Positions 31,526-40,321 of a DNA stretch of 64,000 bases are shown here, one piece after another. The notes under the pieces were generated by a model that saw nothing but the letters and a program-made list of their open reading frames with translations, did not search any database and was not told where the DNA came from. The stretch's first letter is position 1. The number at the start of each line of letters is the position of its first letter. The translations under genes were made by a program, and so were the position numbers. This DNA comes from AC-32 sp963772975 (GTDB lineage Bacteria; Actinomycetota; Thermoleophilia; Gaiellales; Gaiellaceae): NCBI GenBank assembly GCA_963772975.1, contig CAVYZH010000011.1, positions 248,001 to 312,000 on the forward strand, given 5' to 3'.

Positions 31526-32952
31526 GAGAGGTCGACCACGACGAGGCGCTCTTCGGTCAGCTCGCGCACCGCGTACGCCGGGCCCTCGCGCGTGTTGCCG
31601 GAGTCCTTCACGCCGCCGTAGGGCATCTGGTCGGAGCGGAAGGTCGGCGCCTCGTTGACGATCACGCCGCCGAAGTCGAGCTCCTGCGCGGCCCGGAGCG
31701 CGCTGTCGAGCCGGGTCGTGAAGATCCCGGCCTGCAGGCCGTAGCGTGTCGAGTTAGCGAGCTCGATTGCCTCGTCCAGCGAGTCGACCGCGTTCACCGT
31801 CACGACCGGGCCGAAGACCTCCTCGCAGCTGACCTTCAGCTCGGGCGACGCGTTCGCGATCACGGTCGGCTGGATCAGCCCGTCCCGTTCCTCGCCGCCG
31901 GCCAGGATCTCGGCGCCGCCGCTCCTTGCCTCCTCGATCCAGGTAAGGATCCGCTCCCTCGCGCCGGCGTCGATCACCGGCCCGACGTCGGTCTCGTCGT
32001 CGGCCGGGTTGCCGACCTTCAGCTCACGCACGCGCGGGACGAACGCCTCGACGAAGCGGTCGTATGCGGGCCGCTCGACATAGATGCGCTGCACCGAGAT
32101 GCAGCTCTGGCCGGCGAAGGCGAAGGCGTTCGCGGCCATCGCCGCCGCAGTCGCCTCGATGTCCGCGTCGGCCGTGATGATCACCGGCGTCGCGTTGCCG
32201 AGCTCGAGGCTGACCTTCTTCTTCGGCGCGCGCTCCTTCAGGCCCCAGCCGACGCCGCCCGAGCCGGTGAAGGTGATCGCCTTCACACGCTCGTCCTCGA
32301 CCAGGACGTCTCCGATCTCGGCCGAGGGGCCGACGACGACGCTGAGCCAGCCCGGAGGGAGCCCCGCCTCGTCCTCCAGCTCCGCCAGCATCAGCGCCGA
32401 GAGCGGCGTCTGGCTCGCGGGCTTGAGCACGACCGCGCAGCCGGCCGCGAGCGCTGGCGCCAGCTTGTGCGCGACGAGGTTGAGCGGGAAGTTGAACGGC
32501 GAGATCGCGCCGACGATCCCGATCGGGCGCCGCAGCGTGAAGCCGAGCTTGCCCTCGCCGGCCTGCGCCGCGTCCATCGGCACCATCTCGCCGGCGAGCT
32601 TGCGCGCTTCGACCGCGGCGAAGGTGTAGGTCGACATCGCCCGCGAGGTCTCTACACGTGAGGCCTTCAGCGGCTTGCCCGCCTCGTCCGAGATCTGCCG
32701 CGCGATCTCGTCGTGGCGCCGCGCGATCGCCGCGACGACCTTGACCAGGATCTCCGCCCGCTTGTGGGCCGGCAGCGGCTCGAGCATCGCCTGCTCCGCG
32801 GCGTCGATCGCGCGCTTCGTCTCCTCGGCGCCGCCCTTTGCCACGCGGCTTACGACCTCTCCCGAGTAGGGCGAGCGCACCTCGACCCAGTCGCCGGTCT
32901 CGATCCATTCGCCTGCGACGAACAGCTTCCGGTCGCTGGTCGTGACGGCCAC
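31522..32952 (-). CDS. NAD(P)-dependent aldehyde dehydrogenase
   Basis: 476 residues from GTG 32952. Catalytic Cys284 lies in AFAGQSCISVQR, the general-base glutamate in KVSLELGNATPVI, and the cofactor segment FTGSGGVGWGLKERAPKKK is intact. The closest recognisable branch is the lactaldehyde/non-phosphorylating glyceraldehyde-3-phosphate/succinic-semialdehyde type, but substrate cannot be told from sequence alone. It is divergently transcribed from the thiolase gene across a 21-base gap containing both -10 boxes, so the two may be regulated together. Confidence 0.93.
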   Translation of the reverse strand: MAVTTSDRKLFVAGEWIETGDWVEVRSPYSGEVVSRVAKGGAEETKRAIDAAEQAMLEPLPAHKRAEILVKVVAAIARRHDEIARQISDEAGKPLKASRVETSRAMSTYTFAAVEARKLAGEMVPMDAAQAGEGKLGFTLRRPIGIVGAISPFNFPLNLVAHKLAPALAAGCAVVLKPASQTPLSALMLAELEDEAGLPPGWLSVVVGPSAEIGDVLVEDERVKAITFTGSGGVGWGLKERAPKKKVSLELGNATPVIITADADIEATAAAMAANAFAFAGQSCISVQRIYVERPAYDRFVEAFVPRVRELKVGNPADDETDVGPVIDAGARERILTWIEEARSGGAEILAGGEERDGLIQPTVIANASPELKVSCEEVFGPVVTVNAVDSLDEAIELANSTRYGLQAGIFTTRLDSALRAAQELDFGGVIVNEAPTFRSDQMPYGGVKDSGNTREGPAYAVRELTEERLVVVDLS

Positions 32953-32958
32953 GAGGGC

Positions 32959-32969
32959 TAGTCTAGAGC
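32959..32969. promoter_or_regulatory. Overlapping divergent -10 boxes between ALDH and thiolase
   Basis: Within ctagtctagagc the minus strand reads TAGACT (32965-32960), seven bases before the aldehyde dehydrogenase GTG 32952. The plus strand reads TAGTCT (32959-32964), nine bases before the thiolase GTG 32974. Polymerase can occupy only one at a time, so the two genes probably compete. Confidence 0.55.
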
Positions 32970-32973
32970 GGTC

Positions 32974-34126
32974 GTGGAGCGTGCCGAGGCTTTCATCGTG
33001 GACGCCGTCCGCTCGCCGATCGGGAAGCGGAACGGCACGCTCGCCTCGCTGCGTGCAGACGAGCTCGCGGGCCAGGTGCTGAACGCGCTCGTGGAGCGAA
33101 ACGCGCTCGATCCGGCAGAGGTCGAGGACGTGCAGATGGGCTGCGTCTCGCAGGTCGGCGAGCAGGGCTGGAACATCGGCCGCATGGCCGCGCTCGTCGC
33201 CGGCTGGCCCGACTCGGTGCCCGGCACCACCGTCGACCGGCAATGCGGCTCGTCGATGCAGTGCAACTTCAACGCCGCGGCCGCGGTCTGGTCGGGACAG
33301 CTCGACCTCGTCATCTCGGCTGGGGTCGAGTCGATGTCGCGGGTGCCGATGGGCTCGAGCGGCGGCGACCTCTCGCCGGAGCTGCTCGAGCGCTGGGAGA
33401 TCGTCCCGCAGGGGATCGCGGCCGAGCTGATCGCCGAGGAGTGGGGGCTCTCCCGGGAAGAGCTCGACGCGTACTCGTACGAGTCGCACCGCCGCGCGCT
33501 GGCCGCGATCGAGGAGGGCCGCTTCGAGCACGAGGTCGTGCCGGTCGAGGTCTCGAACCCGCATACCGGTGTCGTTTTCGGCGTCGACGAGACCCCGCGG
33601 GCCGACACCTCGCTCGAAGCGCTCGCGGCGCTGAAGCCGGCCTTCCTTCCCGACGGGAAGGTAACGGCCGGGAACTCGAGCCAGATCTGCGACGGCGCCG
33701 CGGCGGTGCTTGTCGCGAGCGAGACCGCCTGCTCGAGGCTCGGCCTGGAGCCGCGCGCACGGTTCGTCTCGTTCGGCCTGGTCGGCGTCGATCCCCGGCT
33801 GATGCTGCACGGCAACCCGCAGGCGTGCGAACGAGCGCTCGCGCGCGCTGGTCTCGGCTGGGACGAGATCGCGGTGGTCGAGGTGAACGAGGCCTTCGCC
33901 TCGGTGGCGCTCCAGTTCATGCGCGACGCCGGGCTCGAGGGGCGGTGGAGCCGACGTCAACCCGAACGGCGGCGGCATCTCGCTCGGCCACCCGCTCGGC
34001 GCGACGGGGGCGCGTGTGACGGCGACGCTGCTCGGCGAGCTCGAGCGCCGCGACGCGCGCTACGGCGTGGCGACGATGTGCATCGGCTTCGGGCAGGCGA
34101 TCGCCGCGGTCGTCGAGCGCCTGTAG
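32974..34126 (+). pseudogene. Thiolase (acetyl-CoA acyltransferase), frameshifted near the C-terminus
   Basis: Catalytic Cys91 is in TVDRQCGSSMQ and the fold is intact to GLEGR (about 33940). There the frame leaves the family pattern. The other frame gives GGADVNPNGGGISLGHPLGATG (catalytic His) and VATMCIGFGQ (second Cys) and stops at TAG 34126. Deleting one G from GGGG 33939-33942 restores a full-length thiolase of about 383 residues. In the raw frame the ORF continues to 34170 as an Arg-rich tail. The enzyme would serve fatty-acid or acetoacetyl-CoA metabolism with the nearby 3-hydroxyacyl-CoA dehydrogenase. An extra G in a homopolymer is a classic assembly error. Confidence 0.85.
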
Positions 34127-34222
34127 CCGCGTGCGATCTCCTTCCCTCAGAAGACACACTTTCGCCATGAACCCGTCACAGGCACGTGACGATTTCGCCG
34201 CTACTCTCAAAAGCGGGGGCTA

Positions 34223-34237
34223 GGGGCCGAAGGCCCC
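34223..34237 (+). terminator. Hairpin after the thiolase gene
   Basis: GGGGCC-GAA-GGCCCC, a perfect 6-base stem with a 3-base loop in the 166-base gap between thiolase and the hydroxyacyl-CoA dehydrogenase gene. No U-tract follows. A second inverted repeat GTCAC-6-GTGAC (34175-34190) is upstream and could be an operator. Confidence 0.5.
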
Positions 34238-34278
34238 GGGGGCAAAGGTTCACGCAAGGGCCGGCAGCGCTTAGCGCA

Positions 34279-34292
34279 TAGGATCGCGCGCC
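34279..34292 (+). promoter_or_regulatory. Leaderless-type promoter of the 3-hydroxyacyl-CoA dehydrogenase gene
   Basis: TAGGAT (34279-34284) lies eight bases before GTG 34293; no ribosome site is seen in between. Confidence 0.4.
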
Positions 34293-35144
34293 GTGGAGAT
34301 CGAGCGGGTCGGGGTCGTCGGGCTCGGCACGATGGGTGCCGGGATCGCGCAGGTCTGCCTGCAGGCCGGCTTCGAGGTCGTCGGCCGCGACGTCGAGCCC
34401 GAGCTCGGCGAGCGCGCGCGTGGCCGGATCGACCATTACCTCGGCCGCGGGGTCGAGAAGGAGCGGCTGACCCAGGACGAGAAGGACGCCGCGCTGGGCC
34501 GCCTAACGCTGACGACGGAGCTCGCCGACCTGACGGACTGCCAGCTCGTGATCGAAGCCGCGTTCGAGGATCTCGAGGTCAAGCGCGAGCTGTTCGGCGA
34601 GCTCGACCGCCTCGTCCCGTCGCCTGCGATCCTGGCGACCAACACGTCGGCGCTCTCGGTCACGCAGATCGCCGACGCGACGCAGACGGCTGAGCGCGTG
34701 GTCGGCATGCACTTCTTCAACCCGGCACCGGTGCTGCCGCTCGTCGAGGTCGTCCGCACCGCGCACACGAGCGACGAGGCCTTCGACACGGCGTTCGCAT
34801 TCGCCCAGCGGCTCGGCAAGGAGCCGGTCGCCTGCAACGACACGCCGGGCTTCATTGTCAACCGGATCCTGATCCCGCTGCTGAACGACTGCGTGCGGGT
34901 GCTCGACGAGGCGCGGGTCAGCCCGGACGACGTCGACCGCGCGATGCGGTTCGGCGCCGGGTGGCCGATTGGTCCGTGTGCACTGATCGACCTGATCGGC
35001 GTCGACATCCACGTCCACGCCTCCGACGCGCTCTACAGCGCGCTCGGCGAGGAGCGGATGGCGCCGCCGCAGCGGCTGCTCGAGCTGCAGCGCGAGGGCC
35101 GCCTCGGCCGCAAGACCGGCAAGGGCTTCTTCGAGTACTCCTAG
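34293..35144 (+). CDS. 3-hydroxybutyryl-CoA (3-hydroxyacyl-CoA) dehydrogenase
   Basis: 283 residues. N-terminal NAD domain VGVVGLGTMGAGIAQVCLQAG; ATNTSALSVTQIA and VGMHFFNPAPVLPLVEVV (catalytic His) are followed by DTPGFIVNRILIPLLNDC, and the C-terminal part GPCALIDLIGVDI to TGKGFFEYS is complete. It oxidises 3-hydroxyacyl-CoA to the 3-ketoacyl-CoA that thiolase cleaves, or works in reverse for butyryl/PHB-type synthesis. It shares the four stop-codon bases with the convergent secreted-protein gene. Confidence 0.93.
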   Translation: MEIERVGVVGLGTMGAGIAQVCLQAGFEVVGRDVEPELGERARGRIDHYLGRGVEKERLTQDEKDAALGRLTLTTELADLTDCQLVIEAAFEDLEVKRELFGELDRLVPSPAILATNTSALSVTQIADATQTAERVVGMHFFNPAPVLPLVEVVRTAHTSDEAFDTAFAFAQRLGKEPVACNDTPGFIVNRILIPLLNDCVRVLDEARVSPDDVDRAMRFGAGWPIGPCALIDLIGVDIHVHASDALYSALGEERMAPPQRLLELQREGRLGRKTGKGFFEYS

Positions 35145-36754
35145 CGCGCCACGCGTGACCAGACGTTGTCGACCAGCCGCGAGACCGCCGGGTCGGTGAT
35201 CGACGCCGTGAAGTTGAGCGCGCCCGCGGCGAACACCCGCGCGCCGGAGCCCGCCTCGTAGTACGTCATCTCGGCGTCGTGCGAGCCGATCGCGTTCGGG
35301 ATCCGCGCCAGCAGCCGTGTCCCGGCCGGCGAGCTCGGCGCTCTCGTGTCGATCTCGATCCCGTAGCGCCCGAAGGACGAGCCGTTGTGCAGGCCGGTCC
35401 CCGCGAATGCCCAGGGCGAAGTGGTCGAGCCCTGCACGACGTACGGCGCCTGCGAGTCGCCGTAGTTCGAGGCCGCCCACTGGACGCCGACGAGCGACGC
35501 CTCGGGCTTGCCCAGCGAACGCCACATTGCCACTCGCCGAAGCGTTTGGCCCGAGCGCGTCACCTTCCAGAAGAAGTTGTTCGCCGAGAGGAACATCAGG
35601 TCCCCGCCGAGATCGCGATAGCGCGTGACGACGTCGTAGGCGTGGCTACTGACGTACTCCTCGTGGCCGGGGAACACGACCAGGTCGTATGCGTGCCGCA
35701 GCGCGTCGCCGCTCGCCACGCGCTCGAGGTCGTCGTCGGTGAGGAAGTCGACCTGCTTGCCGGTACGGCTCAGCCACGAGATGAAGCTCAGGTCCCAGTC
35801 CTTGAAGCGGAAGGGAACCCCGAAGTCGAGGAATGGACGCGTCAGGTCGATCGTCGGGCTTGCGCCACCCACGTACCAGCTGTCGCCCCAGCCGTCGCCG
35901 TTCGCGTCGAGGAAGTTGTACGCCTGCCAGGTGTTCGTCGAGAGCACGACCGCGACCTTGTGCTCCCCGAGCACGCGCGGGCGCAGGATCAGCGGCGCGT
36001 AGCCGACCCGTCCGTCCCCCGAGTTCACGCGCAGGAAGTAGAGGCCGCTCTCGGTGACACCGGCGGCGCTGATCTGGACGTAGTGGACCGTGCTGCCGCG
36101 GGTCGGCCAGGCGAGCTGCACGGCTGGCGCGACCGCTACGCCGCCGGTGCGCAGGTCGTGCACGGTCGGCTTCGGGACGCTCGCGAACGAGAAGAGCTGC
36201 AACCGCACGCGCTTGGCGTCGGTGGAGATGCCCACGGTCGCCGTCCCCCCGACCGGGTAACTGCGGGCGAGGAAGCCGGCGTCGATTCCCTGCACGCGGA
36301 CGACCAGCCCGCTCGTCAGCCGGTTCGGCCTTGGCGGCTCGTAGCCGTACACGCGACGGCCGCCGTTCGTGCCGGTGACGGCGAGCCGGACGAGATAGGT
36401 GCGGTCGGGCGTCGAGCGTGTGGGGCGCCATACGATCGTGCGCGCGCCTGCAGGCAGCTGACGCCTCGTGCTCCAGATCGTCTGCACCGGTCGGCGCGCC
36501 TCGTCCGTGGCAACCACGCGCACCTCGACGGTGGCGGCGCCGTCGAGCTTGAAGCGGATCAGCGCGCGGTCGCGAAAGCCGTCGCCGTTCGGGCTGACGG
36601 TCGCCAGCCACGGGGTGTCGCCCGCAAAGGGCGTGCCACCGTTGGAGACGCGCAGCCCGAGCAGCCGCGGCGGCCCCGTCTGAGCCGGCGCGGCTGCCAC
36701 GGCTCCCACCGCGATCCCGGCTGCCAGCCCCACTATCGCCAAGCGTTTACGCAT
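35141..36754 (-). CDS. Secreted protein with N,N-dimethylformamidase beta-like domain
   Basis: 537 residues. Residues 1-25 form a signal peptide (MRKRLAIVGLAAGIAVGAVAA). Residues 35-250 look like two beta-sandwich repeats (DGFRDRALIRFKLDGAATVEVRVV). The C-terminal part (STNTWQAYNF, DLVVFPGHEEYVSSHAYDVVTRYRDLGGDLMFLSANNFFWKV) matches the domain shared with the large subunit of N,N-dimethylformamidase, found in many exported proteins of unknown activity. GTAAGGA lies directly before the ATG. Probably extracellular or cell-wall associated; substrate unknown. Confidence 0.78.
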   Translation of the reverse strand: MRKRLAIVGLAAGIAVGAVAAAPAQTGPPRLLGLRVSNGGTPFAGDTPWLATVSPNGDGFRDRALIRFKLDGAATVEVRVVATDEARRPVQTIWSTRRQLPAGARTIVWRPTRSTPDRTYLVRLAVTGTNGGRRVYGYEPPRPNRLTSGLVVRVQGIDAGFLARSYPVGGTATVGISTDAKRVRLQLFSFASVPKPTVHDLRTGGVAVAPAVQLAWPTRGSTVHYVQISAAGVTESGLYFLRVNSGDGRVGYAPLILRPRVLGEHKVAVVLSTNTWQAYNFLDANGDGWGDSWYVGGASPTIDLTRPFLDFGVPFRFKDWDLSFISWLSRTGKQVDFLTDDDLERVASGDALRHAYDLVVFPGHEEYVSSHAYDVVTRYRDLGGDLMFLSANNFFWKVTRSGQTLRRVAMWRSLGKPEASLVGVQWAASNYGDSQAPYVVQGSTTSPWAFAGTGLHNGSSFGRYGIEIDTRAPSSPAGTRLLARIPNAIGSHDAEMTYYEAGSGARVFAAGALNFTASITDPAVSRLVDNVWSRVAR

Positions 36755-36795
36755 TCCTTACAACCCGCTGATCCCCAACTCACCTGGAGCGCCGA

Positions 36796-36808
36796 TACTT
36801 TCCAGCAG
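36796..36808 (+). promoter_or_regulatory. Leaderless-type promoter of the 36809 gene
   Basis: TACTTT (36796-36801) is seven bases before ATG 36809. Confidence 0.35.
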
Positions 36809-37288
36809 ATGAGGCGGCTCCTCGGACTCACCCTGCTCCTGCTGGCCATCACGGTACCGCTCGCGCTGGCCGCCGGCACCCCGACCGACGGGACGCTCTC
36901 GGTCAAGCGCGGCAAGGGCACGCTCGCGCTGAAGGTCACCGGGACGATCATCGGTCACGTCAACAACGGCCGCATCCAGATTCGCGACTTTCGGCCCAAC
37001 GATGCGAACGCCCCACAGTGGAGCTGCAAGCGGCACCGAATCTCGAAGCAGGTCAGCTACTGCACCGGCCGCAACCTCGGCTTCCGCGTCGAGGACGGCC
37101 GCTTCACCGTCAACGTCCGGGGCACCGGGATCTCGATCTCGGCCGTGGCACACGGTGAAGTGGACATCGACGGCACCGGGGACAACGGCCTGAACGACGG
37201 CGTGATGTCGATCGACAACGGGCCGTACCAGTCGCTGCCGGACTTCTGGACGGCGTTCACCCTCGGGTCGCCGGCGCCCGGAAGCTGA
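36809..37288 (+). CDS. Secreted protein of unknown function
   Basis: 159 residues from ATG 36809. A signal peptide occupies residues 1-22 (RRLLGLTLLLLAITVPLALAAG). The mature part is beta-rich (DGTLSVKRGKGTLALKVTGTIIGHVNNGRIQIRD, FTVNVRGTGISISAVAHGEVDIDGTGD), with two cysteines that may form a disulfide. It resembles small exported beta-helix-like proteins of actinobacteria but I cannot name a family. It lies 21 bases before the response-regulator gene, which has its own promoter. Confidence 0.68.
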   Translation: MRRLLGLTLLLLAITVPLALAAGTPTDGTLSVKRGKGTLALKVTGTIIGHVNNGRIQIRDFRPNDANAPQWSCKRHRISKQVSYCTGRNLGFRVEDGRFTVNVRGTGISISAVAHGEVDIDGTGDNGLNDGVMSIDNGPYQSLPDFWTAFTLGSPAPGS

Positions 37289-37297
37289 CGCCCTCTC

Positions 37298-37309
37298 TAT
37301 CCTGAGGCC
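37298..37309 (+). promoter_or_regulatory. Leaderless-type promoter of the two-component system
   Basis: TATCCT (37298-37303), exactly 6 bases before ATG 37310. Confidence 0.5.
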
Positions 37310-38017
37310 ATGACAGCCCAGGCACAGTCGGTGTTGGTGGTCGAGGACGAGTCCTCGATCGCCTCGTTCGTCGCGCTCTACCTGAAGAACGCCGGCTACT
37401 CGGTTCGTACCGTCGCCACGGGCGCGGATGCGCTCGCGCAGGCCGACGCCGAGCGGCCCGACCTGATCGTGCTCGACCTGATGCTGCCCGACGTGGACGG
37501 GATCGAGGTCTGCCGGCGGCTCCGCAAGGACTCCGACGTGCCGATCCTGATGCTGACCGCGCGCGACGAGGACGTGGACAAGATCATCGGGCTCGAGGTC
37601 GGCGCCGACGACTATCTGACGAAGCCGTTCAACCCGCGCGAGCTGGTTGCGCGAGTGAAGTCGATTCTCCGCCGCAGCGTTCCCGACCGTCGCGAGTCCG
37701 AGGAGAAGCAGCTCAAGCACGGCGACCTCGAGATTGACGCCGGCCGCCGCACGGCGCGCGTCGCGGGCGAGGAGATCCAGCTCGCGCCTAAGGAGTTCGA
37801 CCTGCTCTGGGAGCTGCTCGACCACAACGGCCTCGTTCTGACGCGCGACCAGCTGCTCGAGCGCGTGTGGGGCTACACGTTCGCCGGCGACACGCGGACG
37901 GTGGACGTGCATGTGCGCCAGCTCCGCCGCAAGCTCGGCGACGCCTCGCCGATCGTCACCGTCTGGGGGGTCGGCTACAAGGTCGCGCCCCCGCGGGACG
38001 CGGCGGTCAGCGCCTAG
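37310..38017 (+). CDS. OmpR/PhoB-family response regulator
   Basis: 235 residues. The receiver is intact: acidic pair in SVLVVEDESSIA, phospho-acceptor Asp56 in LIVLDLMLPDVDG, and the conserved Lys in DDYLTKPFNPREL. The DNA-binding winged helix has LAPKEFDLLWELLDHNG, VDVHVRQLRRKLGD and VWGVGYKVAP. The histidine kinase gene follows after 15 bases, a cognate pair. The target genes may include the adjacent cell-envelope genes (39419-41223), but no repeated operator was identified. Confidence 0.95.
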   Translation: MTAQAQSVLVVEDESSIASFVALYLKNAGYSVRTVATGADALAQADAERPDLIVLDLMLPDVDGIEVCRRLRKDSDVPILMLTARDEDVDKIIGLEVGADDYLTKPFNPRELVARVKSILRRSVPDRRESEEKQLKHGDLEIDAGRRTARVAGEEIQLAPKEFDLLWELLDHNGLVLTRDQLLERVWGYTFAGDTRTVDVHVRQLRRKLGDASPIVTVWGVGYKVAPPRDAAVSA

Positions 38018-38032
38018 GCGCCCGAGGCCGCG

Positions 38033-39409
38033 ATGCTGCGGTCGCTGCGTTTCCAGCTCCCGGCGCTCTTCCTGCTCGGCTTGGTCGTCGCAGGCCTCGT
38101 CTCGGCGGCGATCGCGCTGCGGCTGTTCCGCTCGTACGCGCAGAACCAGGCTCGCCACCAGGCCTATAACGAGGTCGGCCGCGAGGCGAACGGGCTGACG
38201 CAGCTCTACCGGAAGCAGGCCGGGCGGAAGCTGCTCTCGGCCCACCAGCTCGAGCTCGCCACCGGCGACAGGATCTTCTACCGCGGGCTCGATCTCTTCC
38301 CGGGGCAGGGGACCGCGTTCACGGTGCTGCCGAAGAACGTCGTCAACCAGCGCGCGATCCGGACTCGCAAGAATCCGTTCTACTTCACCTTCCGCCCGCC
38401 CGGGACCCAGCAGCGGCTGCTGGCGGCGGCGCTGCCGCTGCAGGTCGGGAAGAAGGTGTTCGGGACGATCGTGGTCGCCAAGCCCGAGACGGTGCTGAAC
38501 CAGCGCTGGCTCGCGCTGATCGAGCGGCTGCTGATCGCATTCGGGGGCGGCGTGCTCGTGGCCGCGGCGTTCGCCTGGTACTCGTCGCGCCGGATCACCA
38601 CGCCGCTGCTGCAGCTGTCCGCGGCCGCGGACGAGGTCGCGCACGGCAACTACGACGTCGAGGTGCCGAGCGGCGGCGCCGGCGAGATCGGCGTGCTCGC
38701 CGAGCGGTTCGACCAGATGGCCTCGCGGCTCGGCGAGACCGAGGAGCTCGAGCGCAACTTCCTGATGACGGTCTCGCACGAGCTGCGCACGCCGCTGACC
38801 GCGATCCGCGGCCACGTCGGCGCGCTGCGCGAAGGCGTCGTCACCGACGACGAGCTGCGGGCGGCCTCGCTGACCGTCATCGCGGCGGAGGCCGAGCGGC
38901 TCGAGCGCCTCGTCGGCGACGTGCTCGACCTGGCGAAGCTCGACGCGCACCGGTTCACCGTGCTGCAAGAAGAGGTCGACATGGAGCGGGTCGTCGACCG
39001 CGCCTACGTCACCTTCACCGAGGAGGCGCGCCGGCGTGGGATCGACTACCGGCGAGAGCTCGAGGCCAAGCCGGTGATCGTCTCGGACGGCGACCGAGTC
39101 CTGCAGATCATCACGAACCTGCTCTCGAACGCCTTCCGCTGGACGCCGGACGGCGGGAGCGTCGGGCTCGAGCTGACCGCGACCGACGGCAGCGTCTACG
39201 TCGGCGTCGCCGACAGCGGGCCGGGGATCGCGCCCTCCGAACGCGAGCGGATCTTCCGGCCGTTCTGGTCTCGCGGCGGCGGCGGCACCGGCCTTGGCCT
39301 GCCGATAGCGCGCGAGCTCGCCGCGGCGCTCGGCGGGCGGATCAGCCTCGAGAGCTCGGCCGAGACCGGGAGCCGCTTCGAGCTGATGCTGCCGACAAGA
39401 CCCAGATAG
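38033..39409 (+). CDS. HAMP-domain sensor histidine kinase
   Basis: 458 residues. Two membrane helices (about 10-30 and 158-180) bracket an extracytoplasmic sensor of about 125 residues. HAMP follows (180-232), then HisKA with MTVSHELRTPLTAIRGH (His249) and a HATPase domain with NLLSNAFRW, DSGPGIAPSERERIFRPFW and GTGLGLPIA. Partner of the preceding regulator. Its TAG stop is embedded in the TAGCCT promoter hexamer of the next gene. Confidence 0.95.
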   Translation: MLRSLRFQLPALFLLGLVVAGLVSAAIALRLFRSYAQNQARHQAYNEVGREANGLTQLYRKQAGRKLLSAHQLELATGDRIFYRGLDLFPGQGTAFTVLPKNVVNQRAIRTRKNPFYFTFRPPGTQQRLLAAALPLQVGKKVFGTIVVAKPETVLNQRWLALIERLLIAFGGGVLVAAAFAWYSSRRITTPLLQLSAAADEVAHGNYDVEVPSGGAGEIGVLAERFDQMASRLGETEELERNFLMTVSHELRTPLTAIRGHVGALREGVVTDDELRAASLTVIAAEAERLERLVGDVLDLAKLDAHRFTVLQEEVDMERVVDRAYVTFTEEARRRGIDYRRELEAKPVIVSDGDRVLQIITNLLSNAFRWTPDGGSVGLELTATDGSVYVGVADSGPGIAPSERERIFRPFWSRGGGGTGLGLPIARELAAALGGRISLESSAETGSRFELMLPTRPR

Positions 39410-39418
39410 CCTCCGCGC
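39407..39418 (+). promoter_or_regulatory. Leaderless-type promoter of the UbiA gene
   Basis: TAGCCT (39407-39412), exactly 6 bases before GTG 39419, overlapping the kinase stop codon. Confidence 0.45.
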
Positions 39419-40321
39419 GTGGTCGCCGCGCCCGAGCTCGTCGAGCTGCCGCGCCGTCGCTCGCCCGCGCGAGCCGCGCTCGTGGCCCTGCGGCCGCGGC
39501 AGTGGTCCAAGAACCTGCTTGTCTTCGCCGGCCTCGTCTTCGCGGCAAAGCTCGGCGATCCGCTGCGCTGGCTCGAGGCCTGCGTCTGCTTCGTCGCCTA
39601 CTGCGCAGTCTCGAGCGCGTCGTATCTGGCCAACGACGTGCGCGACCGGCACGACGACCGGCTGCACCCGGTCAAGCGCTCGCGGCCGATCGCGCGCGGT
39701 GAGCTCTCCCCGCGCGCCGCGCTGACGATCGCCGGCGGCTTGGCGCTGCTCGCCCTACTACTCGTCGCGCCGCTCGGGCTCGCGTCGGTGCTGCTGGTGC
39801 TGGCGTTCGCAGGGCTGCAGACCGGCTACACGCTGCGGCTGAAGCACGTCGTGCTGCTCGACGTGCTGACGATCGCGTCGCTGTTCGTGATCCGCGCGGG
39901 CGCCGGCGCCGCGGCCGTGAAGGTGCCGATCTCCGGCTGGCTGCTGCTCTGCACCGCGTTGCTCGCGCTCTTCCTCGCGCTGGCAAAGCGCCGCGGCGAG
40001 CTCGTGCTCGTCGGCGCCGAGCGCACGCCCGGCCGGCCGGTGCTCGAGGGCTACTCGCTCGAGCTCGTCGACCAGCTGATCGGGATCGTCGCCTCCGCGA
40101 CGGTGATCGCGTATGCCCTCTACACGCTCACCGCCGGCCACTCGCGGGCGCTGCTGGCAACGGTTCCGTTCGTCGTCTTCGGCGTCTTCCGCTACCTGCT
40201 GCTGATGCACCGGCACGACGTCGGCGAGGAGCCGGAGCAGGTGCTGCTGAGCGACGTGCCGATCATGCTCACGGTCGCCGGCTGGATCGTGACCGCGGCG
40301 GCGATCCTCGTATTCACCTGA
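39419..40321 (+). CDS. UbiA-family decaprenyl-phosphate phosphoribosyltransferase-like enzyme
   Basis: 300 residues, eight to nine membrane helices. The two Asp-rich motifs of UbiA prenyltransferases appear as NDVRDRHDDRLHPVKRSRPIARGEL and the second loop region AKRRGELVLVG. RPRQWSKNLLVFAGLVFA and HPVKRSRPIA are typical of the branch that transfers phosphoribose from PRPP to decaprenyl phosphate, the first step to decaprenyl-phospho-arabinose for cell-wall arabinan. That would fit actinobacteria, but no other arabinan genes are in the window. The next gene, a flippase-like membrane protein, overlaps its stop. Confidence 0.8.
   Translation: MVAAPELVELPRRRSPARAALVALRPRQWSKNLLVFAGLVFAAKLGDPLRWLEACVCFVAYCAVSSASYLANDVRDRHDDRLHPVKRSRPIARGELSPRAALTIAGGLALLALLLVAPLGLASVLLVLAFAGLQTGYTLRLKHVVLLDVLTIASLFVIRAGAGAAAVKVPISGWLLLCTALLALFLALAKRRGELVLVGAERTPGRPVLEGYSLELVDQLIGIVASATVIAYALYTLTAGHSRALLATVPFVVFGVFRYLLLMHRHDVGEEPEQVLLSDVPIMLTVAGWIVTAAAILVFT

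Noticed and set aside
36758..39667. A 969-codon minus-strand open frame opposite the two-component system
   Set aside because: Shadow of two genes with intact catalytic motifs on the plus strand.
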